IMG/VR virus record: IMGVR_UViG_3300021168_000030
Location: 1-63,841 of that record
Source of the DNA: a virus
Reading direction: 5' to 3' (one strand)
DNA: 63,841 bases
Under the pieces are notes generated by a model. The model had not been told where the DNA came from and did not search any database. It worked only from the letters and a program-made list of their open reading frames with translations. The stretch's first letter is position 1. Each line of letters begins with the position of its first letter. Both the position numbers and the translations under genes were made by a program. Positions 1 through 7,720 of the stretch are shown piece by piece.

Positions 1-3000
1 CGAGCCGCCGAGAAGGCGCGTATGGCCGAGCAGCAGCCGGTCGAGCACGGCCAGGCTTACGTGTCGCCCGAGACCGAGCCCGCCATGGCTGCGATGCCGG
101 CGCTGCTGACGCGCGAGACTGCCCAGAAGCTAACTCTTCGGCGGCTATCTCCAATGGCACGCGAAGCCCGCGCCGAGGCCGAGTCTCAGCCAGTCGTACG
201 CGAGCGCGCTAAAACTACTACAGTAGTAGAAGATGCTGGCGTCGAGAAGCCCCGATCGGCACAGACCACCAACAAAGAACGCATTTTAAGCGACCTAGAA
301 AGCAAAGTTTCCAACGGACTGATGACCGCTGCTGAGGCAGATCGGGTCTATGGGCGCAAGGAGCCCGGCATCAAAGCCGGCCGCCAACGCAAATTCTCTG
401 ATTTCGCGTCTTATATACGTGACCGCCTACAACGGGCCAGTGACCCCGATGTCGAGCGCGAACTATTGTCCCGTGCCGAGCAGATCCAGAGTGACAAAAA
501 ACTAACGACGGCCCAGAAGCTAGCGCAGTCGCGCGAGATTAATAAGGCACTGCAATCTGTCGGGCCGGAACACGCTGCGAAGCTGCGCGGTATCCTCAAT
601 GAGCTCGAAGGCAAAGACCGGGTCGCTTACGCACCACGATCAACCATTGAAAGTTTATATCATGATGAGCGTATAAACTACCCATTATGGGATATTCTTG
701 ACAGACCGTCTGGTCGAGCGAAAGAGCAAGAATATCTCGACCGGATCGCAAATGACCCGGTCGTTAAGGTCCGTCTGCCGCAAGCAGTGGCTCTCGCGCG
801 GCGGCTCAAGGAAATGCTTCCTTCGAGCTTGGAAGTGCTGCCTAAGCATATTGCCGAAGCGCAATTTGGTACAAGCTACCCAGACTATGCGGCAGGCGGC
901 TTTGATCCACGACACGATATTATTTTCCTTCATCCATCCGCTAGAGAAAGCAGCGCTTTAGAGGTTGTACTGCATGAAGGTATGCACGCAGTTACGACTC
1001 GGTTCCTGCGTGAAAAACCACAAAATTCAATGGCTGCGCTAAATGCTATCCGCGATGAACTGCGCCGATATAATGACCAAGCTAGCCAGGAAGGTACTTT
1101 TGACACCTTTGATTATGCCTTATCCAATAACGAAGAATTGCACACGATGCTGATGACCAGCCCGGTCATACAGAAGATCGCGGCTAGTATTACACCTTCC
1201 CGAGAATTCCGCGCCAAGATGCGTGAGCTGGGGTATGCCCCACAAGAGAGTCGGTCATTATGGAAGGCTTTCACTGGCTGGGTTCGACGGGCATTAGGAC
1301 TTAACCAGAAAGAAGTTGGCGACACATTACTTGATCATGCTCTGCGCCCACTTCAAGACATAACGGACAAGGCCGATAAGTTCAACCGGGGCAAGTTCCA
1401 ATTCATTAACGAGCAGGCGAGAGAAACCGCCGACGCAGCAATCAGCGCGATGCCTCGGTTTGGTCGGGACGATGTTAGTAGAGCGCTTAAGTATGTCGAG
1501 GTAGACCGCGCGCGGCGGATGCTATTGCAGGGAGTACCGACTGACGGCATCATTAAGTGGAACGGGGAGTTGTTTGAGAGCCGCGACAAGGAAGCGCCCG
1601 GTAATTCACTGAAAGACTATCGCACGGCATACGAGGCACAGGCTGCTAGGTCTAAGAGATTCAGCGACGAGAATGCTGATCGCGTCAAAGACATGATTGG
1701 TACAATGACTGAACCAGTCGCTCGATTAATGAATGATGCGACGTTGGCAGAGGCTCATCTGGGGCCCAGCGACCCGAATGCCAACGCGCATTTCAAAACC
1801 CGGGAGCAGCAGCAAGCGCTGAGCAACCTACAAACGCGCTACGACGCGCTCTCCGACAGTGATAAGAAGACCTATAGCAATTTCCGAGATTGGTATAGAG
1901 AGACTGACGGGATTGAGCGCGTCGCCAGATTTAAGTCGATGGTCAAAACTGCGCTTCCCGACGCGACTTCGACACAGGTGCGCGCTCTAGCTCAAGCACT
2001 GCGGACGATGCGGGGGATCAAGGAACTTATCGACGACCCCGATAAATCGCCGGTCGCCGCTGCATTCGCCGAGGCTTGGAATAGCAAGCGCGCGATCGCG
2101 CGTGAGATCGCTAAGGTCCACCGTGATGGCTTCGTCCAAGGTGACTATTTCCCACTCCGTAGATATGGCGACTACGTGATTCGCTACGGTACTAAGGGTA
2201 CCGACGATTATGGCGTGGAGCGGTTCGAACGCCGGGGTGAGGCTGAGGCGCGTCGGGCCGAGCTGGCGCGGGAAGGCGCCGAGCCGAGCAATGTCATGCT
2301 GGCAGACGATACGGCGCCCAGAAATATGGTTCCTACTGGCGTGATGGATGACCTGAACAGGGCGCTGAATAAGGCTGGCGGCTTCAGTGAGGACCAGCTT
2401 GACTCGGTGCGCGACGCCTTCGCGTCGATTATGCTGCAAAACGCGAGTCGGTCAGAGGCCGCGCGCACCCGGATGCGCCGCCAAGGAGTCAAGGGCGCGT
2501 CGATCGATCACGCCAAAGTTTTGTCGCGGGATTTCCTAGCTCTGTCGTCGAGGCTTGGCTACCTCGAACACGGACCCGATCGTGTGCAGGCGATCGCGGC
2601 GATGGGTCGGCAGGTTGGTTGGCTTGAGCGCAACGGCGCTGAGGGTGAGGGGATACGCGCTCAGTCTGTGTTGAACGAAATCAAACAGCGGCAGCCGGCT
2701 GGTGACGACGCGTCGAGTAAGTTCGCTGGCTTCACACGCAGGGCGTCGACGCTGGGGTATGTGCAGTCATTGATGTCGTTTTCACATCTGTTTACGTCGA
2801 CCTTCGAAGCGCACACGAACTCAATCGCTTTGATGGGCTCCCGTCACGGGCTCCGCGCTAATTTAGCATTGACGAAGGCCCTTAAGGACATCACGCCGAC
2901 AATGGCAGTGAATGCCGTCGGTAAGACGATAAGAGCCGCGAAGGCAGCAGCGTTTCTCGGACCCGAACTCAAGACTGCCGACTGGAATCTTTCGAACGTT

Positions 3001-4353
3001 ATTCGTGATCGGCTCATATCTGCGGGTGCTGATCGTGCCGCAACGACAGACTTATTCGATGGACGTGATGGGCTGAATGCTGCCGGTCTTATTGACCATA
3101 CGATGATACGTGAGATGCAGCGTATCGCTAGGTCAGGAACTACCGGGGTTGGGAAGTGGTGGGACCGGTTCATGGATTTCAACGCAGTCGCTGCGCATAC
3201 CGTCGATGCCACGAATAAATCAGCCATCGCCAAAGCCGCCTATGATCTAGAGTTGCGCAAGACAGGCAATCACGAGCAAGCGAAGTTATACGCCGTCGAT
3301 ATGGCGCGCACGGCTATGCCGAATTACAACCTAGGAAATAAATCCCGCATCTCGACCAATAGGGGCATTCTTGGTGGGGTTGCTGCACCGCTGACTCAGT
3401 TCAAGCAGTACGGCATCAATATGTACTCCGTGATGGCTAACCTTATGCGCGCGTCCGTTCATGGCGCGTCGAGCACTGACAGATGGGAGGCGCGCAAAGC
3501 GTTCGCTGGAATACTAGCGACGCATGCCATGATGGCCGGCGTGCTCACCTGGATAGCCGACCCCCTGCGCTACATCGGTGGACTTTACGACCTGATCACC
3601 GGCGCGGCTAAACCGCACGACTACGAAAACGATGCCCGGCGTTGGATAGCCGGCGCGTTCGGGCCCGAGCTGGGCGAGATCATCTCACGTGGCGTGCTGC
3701 ACATGGCGGGGATCGACATACATCGCCGGGTTGGGTTGTCGAACCTGCTCGAAGTCCCCGAGCTTAAATCGTTCGACAAGAAGGGCTTCGCCGAGATGGT
3801 CGCTTCGGCAATGACGGGCGCCGCCGGCGAGGACGCTGCTACGATGGCTGGCGGCATGATGAAGGTCTTCCAGGGCGATATCATGGGCGGCATCAAGGAT
3901 ATGGTGCCCCGCGTTGTCCGCGACCCGATGAAGGCTTATGGCTTAGCTACTAGCGGCGTTACCGACTCCAAGGGTAAAACCATCTTGCCTGCGTCAAAAC
4001 TGTCAGGTGGTGACATCGCGGCGCAGGCATTGGGCTTTCAGCCGGCTCAGGCTTCGGAATTCCGCGAGGGGCGCAACGCGGTATTAGAGGCTAAAAATGA
4101 AGCCATCGTGGATAAATCCCGCGCGCTCAACGCGTTCGTTACCGCCTCACCGCCGGGCAGAAAGTCCGCGCTGAAACAGGTGCAGGATTACAACCGCTCC
4201 AACCCGACGTCTCCGATCACCTATGCGCAACTCATGGGCGCGCTGAAACGTCAGCAACAGCAGATACAGACCCCCGGCAGCTTCGGTTTGACGCTTTCGA
4301 AAAAATCTGCACCGGCGCTATCTAAACAAGGCAACTTCGCTAACGTCCGATGA
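1..4353 (+). CDS. giant internal virion / ejection-type protein, C-terminal part (partial)
   Basis: The reading frame is open from base 1, so the Met at 22 is probably internal and the gene continues off the left edge. About 1,450 residues are visible. Counting from that Met, an HExxH motif (H318, E319, H322) suggests a zinc metalloprotease-like domain. Long helical stretches follow. The last 500 residues contain Ala/Gly-rich hydrophobic segments typical of large polyvalent phage proteins injected with the DNA. It lies directly upstream of the lysis cassette. The gene open at the right edge may be its N-terminal part. Role in ejection or early host takeover is inferred from size and position; no enzyme activity is shown. 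Confidence 0.7.
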   Translation, partial: RAAEKARMAEQQPVEHGQAYVSPETEPAMAAMPALLTRETAQKLTLRRLSPMAREARAEAESQPVVRERAKTTTVVEDAGVEKPRSAQTTNKERILSDLESKVSNGLMTAAEADRVYGRKEPGIKAGRQRKFSDFASYIRDRLQRASDPDVERELLSRAEQIQSDKKLTTAQKLAQSREINKALQSVGPEHAAKLRGILNELEGKDRVAYAPRSTIESLYHDERINYPLWDILDRPSGRAKEQEYLDRIANDPVVKVRLPQAVALARRLKEMLPSSLEVLPKHIAEAQFGTSYPDYAAGGFDPRHDIIFLHPSARESSALEVVLHEGMHAVTTRFLREKPQNSMAALNAIRDELRRYNDQASQEGTFDTFDYALSNNEELHTMLMTSPVIQKIAASITPSREFRAKMRELGYAPQESRSLWKAFTGWVRRALGLNQKEVGDTLLDHALRPLQDITDKADKFNRGKFQFINEQARETADAAISAMPRFGRDDVSRALKYVEVDRARRMLLQGVPTDGIIKWNGELFESRDKEAPGNSLKDYRTAYEAQAARSKRFSDENADRVKDMIGTMTEPVARLMNDATLAEAHLGPSDPNANAHFKTREQQQALSNLQTRYDALSDSDKKTYSNFRDWYRETDGIERVARFKSMVKTALPDATSTQVRALAQALRTMRGIKELIDDPDKSPVAAAFAEAWNSKRAIAREIAKVHRDGFVQGDYFPLRRYGDYVIRYGTKGTDDYGVERFERRGEAEARRAELAREGAEPSNVMLADDTAPRNMVPTGVMDDLNRALNKAGGFSEDQLDSVRDAFASIMLQNASRSEAARTRMRRQGVKGASIDHAKVLSRDFLALSSRLGYLEHGPDRVQAIAAMGRQVGWLERNGAEGEGIRAQSVLNEIKQRQPAGDDASSKFAGFTRRASTLGYVQSLMSFSHLFTSTFEAHTNSIALMGSRHGLRANLALTKALKDITPTMAVNAVGKTIRAAKAAAFLGPELKTADWNLSNVIRDRLISAGADRAATTDLFDGRDGLNAAGLIDHTMIREMQRIARSGTTGVGKWWDRFMDFNAVAAHTVDATNKSAIAKAAYDLELRKTGNHEQAKLYAVDMARTAMPNYNLGNKSRISTNRGILGGVAAPLTQFKQYGINMYSVMANLMRASVHGASSTDRWEARKAFAGILATHAMMAGVLTWIADPLRYIGGLYDLITGAAKPHDYENDARRWIAGAFGPELGEIISRGVLHMAGIDIHRRVGLSNLLEVPELKSFDKKGFAEMVASAMTGAAGEDAATMAGGMMKVFQGDIMGGIKDMVPRVVRDPMKAYGLATSGVTDSKGKTILPASKLSGGDIAAQALGFQPAQASEFREGRNAVLEAKNEAIVDKSRALNAFVTASPPGRKSALKQVQDYNRSNPTSPITYAQLMGALKRQQQQIQTPGSFGLTLSKKSAPALSKQGNFANVR
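217..227. promoter_or_regulatory. ACTACNGTAGT palindrome, copy in giant protein gene
   Basis: Exact copy with central A inside the coding frame, where it encodes Thr-Thr-Val-Val followed by Glu. It lies in a charged linker that would tolerate sequence selected at the DNA level. Confidence 0.6.
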
Positions 4354-4379
4354 CGGCCTTGCATTTCTGATTTAATGGT

Positions 4380-4390
4380 ACTACTGTAGT
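4380..4390. promoter_or_regulatory. ACTACNGTAGT palindrome upstream of holin
   Basis: Exact copy with central T in the 54-base gap between the giant protein gene and the holin gene. It ends 17 bases before the ATG and just ahead of the AGGAG ribosome binding site. Confidence 0.7.
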
Positions 4391-4407
4391 AATTATAGGA
4401 GCGATAA

Positions 4408-4674
4408 ATGGCAGATACGTTTCCGAGCACCCCCAACCCAGAAATGGTCTCGCAGGTAGCTGTGATTTTGCGGCATCTCATTACAGCCGCAAGTACGCTT
4501 GGCCTTGCAGATGGCGCTTATAGTGATAGTACGCTGACGATGGCTGCCTCGGCTTTAGTGCTCCTGGGGAACACAGCTTACGCGCTTTATGATCTCTGGA
4601 AAAAGAAGCGCCTTGATCATGCAGGAAATGTTCTAAGCGCCCGGATGGGTAAGCCGGTACAGCCCGCAGTATGA
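4408..4674 (+). CDS. holin (Pam3 gp28-like)
   Basis: This 88-residue protein has the shape of a small phage holin. An N-terminal segment around residues 18-36 is followed by a second hydrophobic segment around 42-62, a conserved-looking Arg-His at the start of the first, and a Lys/Arg-rich cytoplasmic tail. The pattern resembles the Pam3 gp28 holin family. It would form membrane lesions that release the endolysin two genes downstream. AGGAG precedes the ATG, and its stop overlaps the next start (ATGA). Assignment rests on topology and position. Confidence 0.6.
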   Translation: MADTFPSTPNPEMVSQVAVILRHLITAASTLGLADGAYSDSTLTMAASALVLLGNTAYALYDLWKKKRLDHAGNVLSARMGKPVQPAV

Positions 4675-4937
4675 GCCGCGGCGGTAACTGTCTTTACAAT
4701 CTCGACAGGGCAGTAGCGTCCTTATTCGGCGCGCCGCCGCAGGAGACTATCAGCTCGGAAGTCGGCCGTGTCGCGCGTGGCACTGCACATGGGCACAACC
4801 GCGTTGAGCAATGGGCGGCGCTTTTGATCGCTCGCTGGCTCGATACGGATAAGCATCTATGGGGCCAGGATCATACGTTAAAAGCAATTCTGCACGCTGA
4901 CCAACTAGATAAAGCCGATGATGGAGCTGAGCAATGA
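4671..4937 (+). CDS. conserved-looking phage protein of unknown function
   Basis: An 88-residue soluble protein with no signal peptide. An N-terminal stretch with Cys, Asn-Leu-Asp and Gly-Ala-Pro-Pro is followed by a helical region and an acidic end. I do not recognise a characterised family. It is translationally coupled on both sides by ATGA overlaps, so it belongs to the lysis operon. Confidence 0.6.
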   Translation: MSRGGNCLYNLDRAVASLFGAPPQETISSEVGRVARGTAHGHNRVEQWAALLIARWLDTDKHLWGQDHTLKAILHADQLDKADDGAEQ

Positions 4938-5233
4938 GCATGGATGTAAATCAACGCGAGAACATCGATAAGACGAAGCACCTTCCCGCCGGCCAGATGT
5001 CGCAGCACCATTACCCGCGCCTTGCCGTGGGCGACCCGGGCCCCAACGGTGAGATAACTATTCGGCTTATCCTGGGGCTGCCGTGCTGCGGCGTGGACCT
5101 GGACCTTGAGTGTCCGCCGAGCATGACGATCGAGGAGTTGGGCGTCACGGCACGAGGGTTCTTTGAGTTGTATCAGATGATCGCCGCACTGCCTACGTTT
5201 AGCCAGTGCCTAATATCAGGTACGTCCAAATGA
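4934..5233 (+). CDS. small phage protein of unknown function
   Basis: A 99-residue protein with no recognised domain. It contains a Cys-Cys pair and a further Cys in the middle and a helical C-terminal half. Its start overlaps the previous stop and its stop overlaps the next start, both as ATGA, placing it firmly in the lysis cassette. Confidence 0.55.
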   Translation: MSMDVNQRENIDKTKHLPAGQMSQHHYPRLAVGDPGPNGEITIRLILGLPCCGVDLDLECPPSMTIEELGVTARGFFELYQMIAALPTFSQCLISGTSK

Positions 5234-5415
5234 GCGACAAGATCGGTATGTCGATAAGTGCAGAGTGGGAAAACAACCGAGTTGAGCGTGTGTGCGTTGC
5301 TTTTAGCGAAAAGCTAACGAAAGCTCAGCGGCGGGAATGCGCTAAATTTATCTTAGACTCAGCCGAAGTTTTTACACACGACTATGACGAAGTCCTCGAC
5401 GAGGGCCCGAAATGA
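5230..5415 (+). CDS. small acidic phage protein of unknown function
   Basis: A 61-residue protein. The ATG at 5230 is chosen because it overlaps the upstream stop as ATGA; an earlier in-frame ATG at 5206 would overlap more. The first half is predicted beta, the second a helix, and the tail is rich in Asp and Glu. Function is unknown. Confidence 0.5.
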   Translation: MSDKIGMSISAEWENNRVERVCVAFSEKLTKAQRRECAKFILDSAEVFTHDYDEVLDEGPK

Positions 5416-6080
5416 GCGACGAACAACAGACCTTTATCGACATGGTCGCCCCATTGGCACAGGCCGCCCAGGCCCGTACTAAGGTTCCGGCCTCCGTGAC
5501 AATCGCGCAGGCGATCCTTGAGACTGGTTGGGGCAAGCACACGATTGCCGACGCTAACAACCTATTCGGGATCAAGGGCACCGGTCCCGCTGGGTCGATC
5601 ACCGTCCCCACCCATGAAGTGGTCAACGGCGCAGAGACAACCGTCGACGCCGCTTTCCGCAAATACCACAACATTGGCGAGAGCGTCGAAGATCACGCCG
5701 ACTTCTTCGTGGTCAACAAGCGATACGCGCACGCATTGGAAGTAGCTAGCGACGCGAACTCGTTCGCTCAGGAAATCCAGCGCGCCGGTTACGCGACAGA
5801 CCCCGACTATGCCGCCAAGTTGATCAGCCTCATGCAGGGACACAACCTCTATCAGTACGATGGAGGCCCGGTGCCGGTGATCCCGCCGGTAGTGCCGTAC
5901 CTACCGTCGCAGCCGCCCCTGCCCCTGCCCGCCCCGGCCCCGGCAGACCCCGCGCCCACCGACGCTCTCGACCCTGAAGTTCAAGCGATGTCTGACATGC
6001 TCGACATCCTCCAGGGCCTCAGAACTATGGACGGTAGGAAGCGGGTGCTCACTTACGTCACTGCGAGGTATGGAACATGA
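5412..6080 (+). CDS. endolysin, glucosaminidase family
   Basis: A 222-residue peptidoglycan hydrolase of the FlgJ / endo-beta-N-acetylglucosaminidase type (PF01832-like). Residues 5-150 carry the family pattern: a helix ending Ala-Ile-Leu-Glu-Thr-Gly-Trp-Gly, with the Glu as likely catalytic acid, then Asn-Asn-Leu-Phe-Gly-Ile-Lys. A long Pro/Ala linker (about residues 155-190) leads to a short helical tail. No signal peptide is present, so release would depend on the holin. It is coupled by ATGA overlaps on both sides. Confidence 0.85.
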   Translation: MSDEQQTFIDMVAPLAQAAQARTKVPASVTIAQAILETGWGKHTIADANNLFGIKGTGPAGSITVPTHEVVNGAETTVDAAFRKYHNIGESVEDHADFFVVNKRYAHALEVASDANSFAQEIQRAGYATDPDYAAKLISLMQGHNLYQYDGGPVPVIPPVVPYLPSQPPLPLPAPAPADPAPTDALDPEVQAMSDMLDILQGLRTMDGRKRVLTYVTARYGT

Positions 6081-6415
6081 CTAAGATAGTTTTGCGCCTT
6101 GCAGCCTTCGCTTTCGGATTGGGAGTCGCACTAACGGGCTGCGGGACCGTCGGTTCCCCGCCGGCTCAAACGGATCCCAAAGTAATGGCTCGCATCGTCA
6201 ACATCTGTATGTCGAGCGGGCTGTTCAAATTCACCGATGGCGTGGTGGCGACGCTCGTTCCGGTCGCCGCCCTCCCCATCGCCTTGGTGAATGCGGGAGT
6301 CGACCAGGTCTGCACCCACCCGGAAACCTTCGCCGCCGACGCAACGACCGTCGAGTGGCTCGTCAAGAACTTAGTTGTAAGGAGACATGATGTTCAACCT
6401 ATTCAAGCGAAGTAA
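6077..6415 (+). CDS. small lipoprotein, possible spanin-like component
   Basis: A 112-residue protein with a bacterial lipoprotein signal: positively charged start, hydrophobic core and a Leu-Thr-Gly-Cys lipobox near residue 22. A second hydrophobic stretch lies around residues 58-76. Phage lipoproteins placed just after the endolysin are often outer-membrane spanins, but this one is longer than usual and I see no partner i-spanin, so that role is a guess. ATGA overlap with the endolysin. Confidence 0.6.
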   Translation: MTKIVLRLAAFAFGLGVALTGCGTVGSPPAQTDPKVMARIVNICMSSGLFKFTDGVVATLVPVAALPIALVNAGVDQVCTHPETFAADATTVEWLVKNLVVRRHDVQPIQAK

Positions 6416-6581
6416 ACCTCTTGCAACGCTCACGGGAAATCCTTCTATATTTCCTGGCGACCGTGAAGGTGATCGCGGCAAGATCCGCATGGATCTACCA
6501 CTTGTCTTCGACAATGGAGATGACGTCCGGGAATTCTTGATTCGAAACAGTTTATCGACGCTGATCTTAGATCGCCGCTGA
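6390..6581 (+). CDS. small phage protein, last gene of the late operon
   Basis: A 63-residue protein. The ATG at 6390 sits five bases after AAGGAG and is preferred over the adjacent ATG at 6387. It overlaps the end of the lipoprotein gene by 26 bases. No domain is recognised. It is followed at once by the double hairpin terminator. Confidence 0.5.
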   Translation: MFNLFKRSKPLATLTGNPSIFPGDREGDRGKIRMDLPLVFDNGDDVREFLIRNSLSTLILDRR

Positions 6582-6588
6582 GGTTCCT

Positions 6589-6670
6589 CGGCGGCCTTCC
6601 AAACCCCCCTGCCTGGTAAGGCCGCCGAAGACGGTGGCCGCCGCGATCCAACCGCGGCGGCCACTTTTTT
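6589..6670 (+). terminator. double hairpin with rho-independent terminator
   Basis: Two successive GC-rich hairpins. The first pairs CGGCGGCCTT at 6589-6598 with 6618-6627. The second has a perfect 12-bp stem (6634-6645 with 6653-6664), a 7-base loop and six Ts at 6665-6670. It lies where the rightward late operon meets the leftward early operon, so it insulates the two. Confidence 0.9.
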
Positions 6671-6804
6671 ATCCACAGGCTAAGCCTCTGCTAAGAAACG
6701 GTGCACGATAAGGGTGCGACCCTCTGCCACAGTTGCTATAAATATAGGAAAGATGTTTTATAAAAAGTTAATCGGGTTTTGCTAATCTTAAGTTGAACAT
6801 ACCG

Positions 6805-6834
6805 TTGACAGCCTAAGTAGCTTATCGATAAAGT
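6805..6834 (+). promoter_or_regulatory. candidate sigma-70 promoter facing the early operon
   Basis: A perfect TTGACA at 6805-6810, an 18-base spacer and TAAAGT at 6829-6834, in an AT-rich stretch. It points rightward into the 3' end of the leftward early operon, with no plus-strand gene behind it, so it could make an antisense RNA. The rest of 6671-6908 holds no convincing gene. Confidence 0.4.
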
Positions 6835-6908
6835 GGGCTGCCGGCCAGGCAAACCTAACTAACGCGGATTGTTTCCAGAGTATATATTATGCGACAAATA
6901 CCACCGGT

Positions 6909-7142
6909 TTACACACGCAGGGGTAGTACCAGCCCTTTTTCGGTGTTCCCCGAGGCCATAACGAGCTTGTTTCCGATCCACAGCTCGGGGCCTGCGACAA
7001 TATGCCCGGTCTTCTTATGGATCGCTCGAAGGGCATAGAACAATCTCCAAGCCGAGACTGCGTCACGGTTACCTCGGACGAAGCGTTTGTGAATGCCGTC
7101 GATTTCGACCCACCACACCACCTTTGCGTTGCGTTTAGCCAT
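6909..7142 (-). CDS. small phage protein, last gene of the early arm
   Basis: A 77-residue basic protein. The start at 7142 follows a strong GGAGG. An N-terminal beta hairpin-like stretch with Trp-Trp is followed by a helix and another beta-rich segment. No family is recognised. Confidence 0.55.
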   Translation of the reverse strand: MAKRNAKVVWWVEIDGIHKRFVRGNRDAVSAWRLFYALRAIHKKTGHIVAGPELWIGNKLVMASGNTEKGLVLPLRV

Positions 7143-7196
7143 ACACTCCTCCATAATCCGCGCAGGACATACGGAGGGAGTGTATCGACCGTCAAA

Positions 7197-7517
7197 TTAT
7201 TGCGCGATTCTGTAGCGGTAGAACTCGTCCGGCGACGAGACGATTTCGACGGCCCGCCCGTCATGATTGTCTAGCCTGCCCCTTTGGTGATCCGCTCGCC
7301 GCCAGTAAGTGGTGGTGGTCCCGGACCAATGAGAGGACTCCTCCTCTATCCCACAGGACTGGCAGATTCGGCGGGCTGGTATTGTGCTGGAAATCTGCTT
7401 TACCGAAATATGCTCGCATTCAAGCTGGACCCGCTCGGCGACCATCTTGACGGTCTCCCGCGCGGCATGCAGATCACGCTCGGCCGCAGCAAGTTCGGGA
7501 TTGCGGGGGAAGTTCAT
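7197..7517 (-). CDS. small protein with a possible Cys/His metal site
   Basis: A 106-residue protein with a helical N-terminus (residues 7-30). Residues 34-60 contain Cys-Glu-His, then Cys-x2-Cys, a pattern that could bind zinc. GAGGAG precedes the ATG, which overlaps the upstream stop as ATGA. Function is unknown. Confidence 0.55.
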   Translation of the reverse strand: MNFPRNPELAAAERDLHAARETVKMVAERVQLECEHISVKQISSTIPARRICQSCGIEEESSHWSGTTTTYWRRADHQRGRLDNHDGRAVEIVSSPDEFYRYRIAQ

Positions 7518-7720
7518 TGTGCACTCCTCGCGTTCAGCCGCCGCACCCGATTGTACGAGTTGTATCTATTTCGGTTTCGGCGTCGCCACGCACGCATATA
7601 GAGGGCCTTCCGATTAGCTTCTCCCCGCACTTGTTGGTACTCACGGAGGAACTGGATAATAGCATCTGGGCCAGCACCCCAGCACTCAGTGTGATTTAAT
7701 ACCCACAGTCCCTTGCTCAT
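7514..7720 (-). CDS. small basic phage protein
   Basis: A 68-residue protein whose C-terminal third is rich in Arg and Asn and could bind nucleic acid. Its ATG overlaps the stop of the primase-helicase gene and its stop overlaps the next start (ATGA both times). Function is unknown. Confidence 0.5.
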   Translation of the reverse strand: MSKGLWVLNHTECWGAGPDAIIQFLREYQQVRGEANRKALYMRAWRRRNRNRYNSYNRVRRLNARSAQ

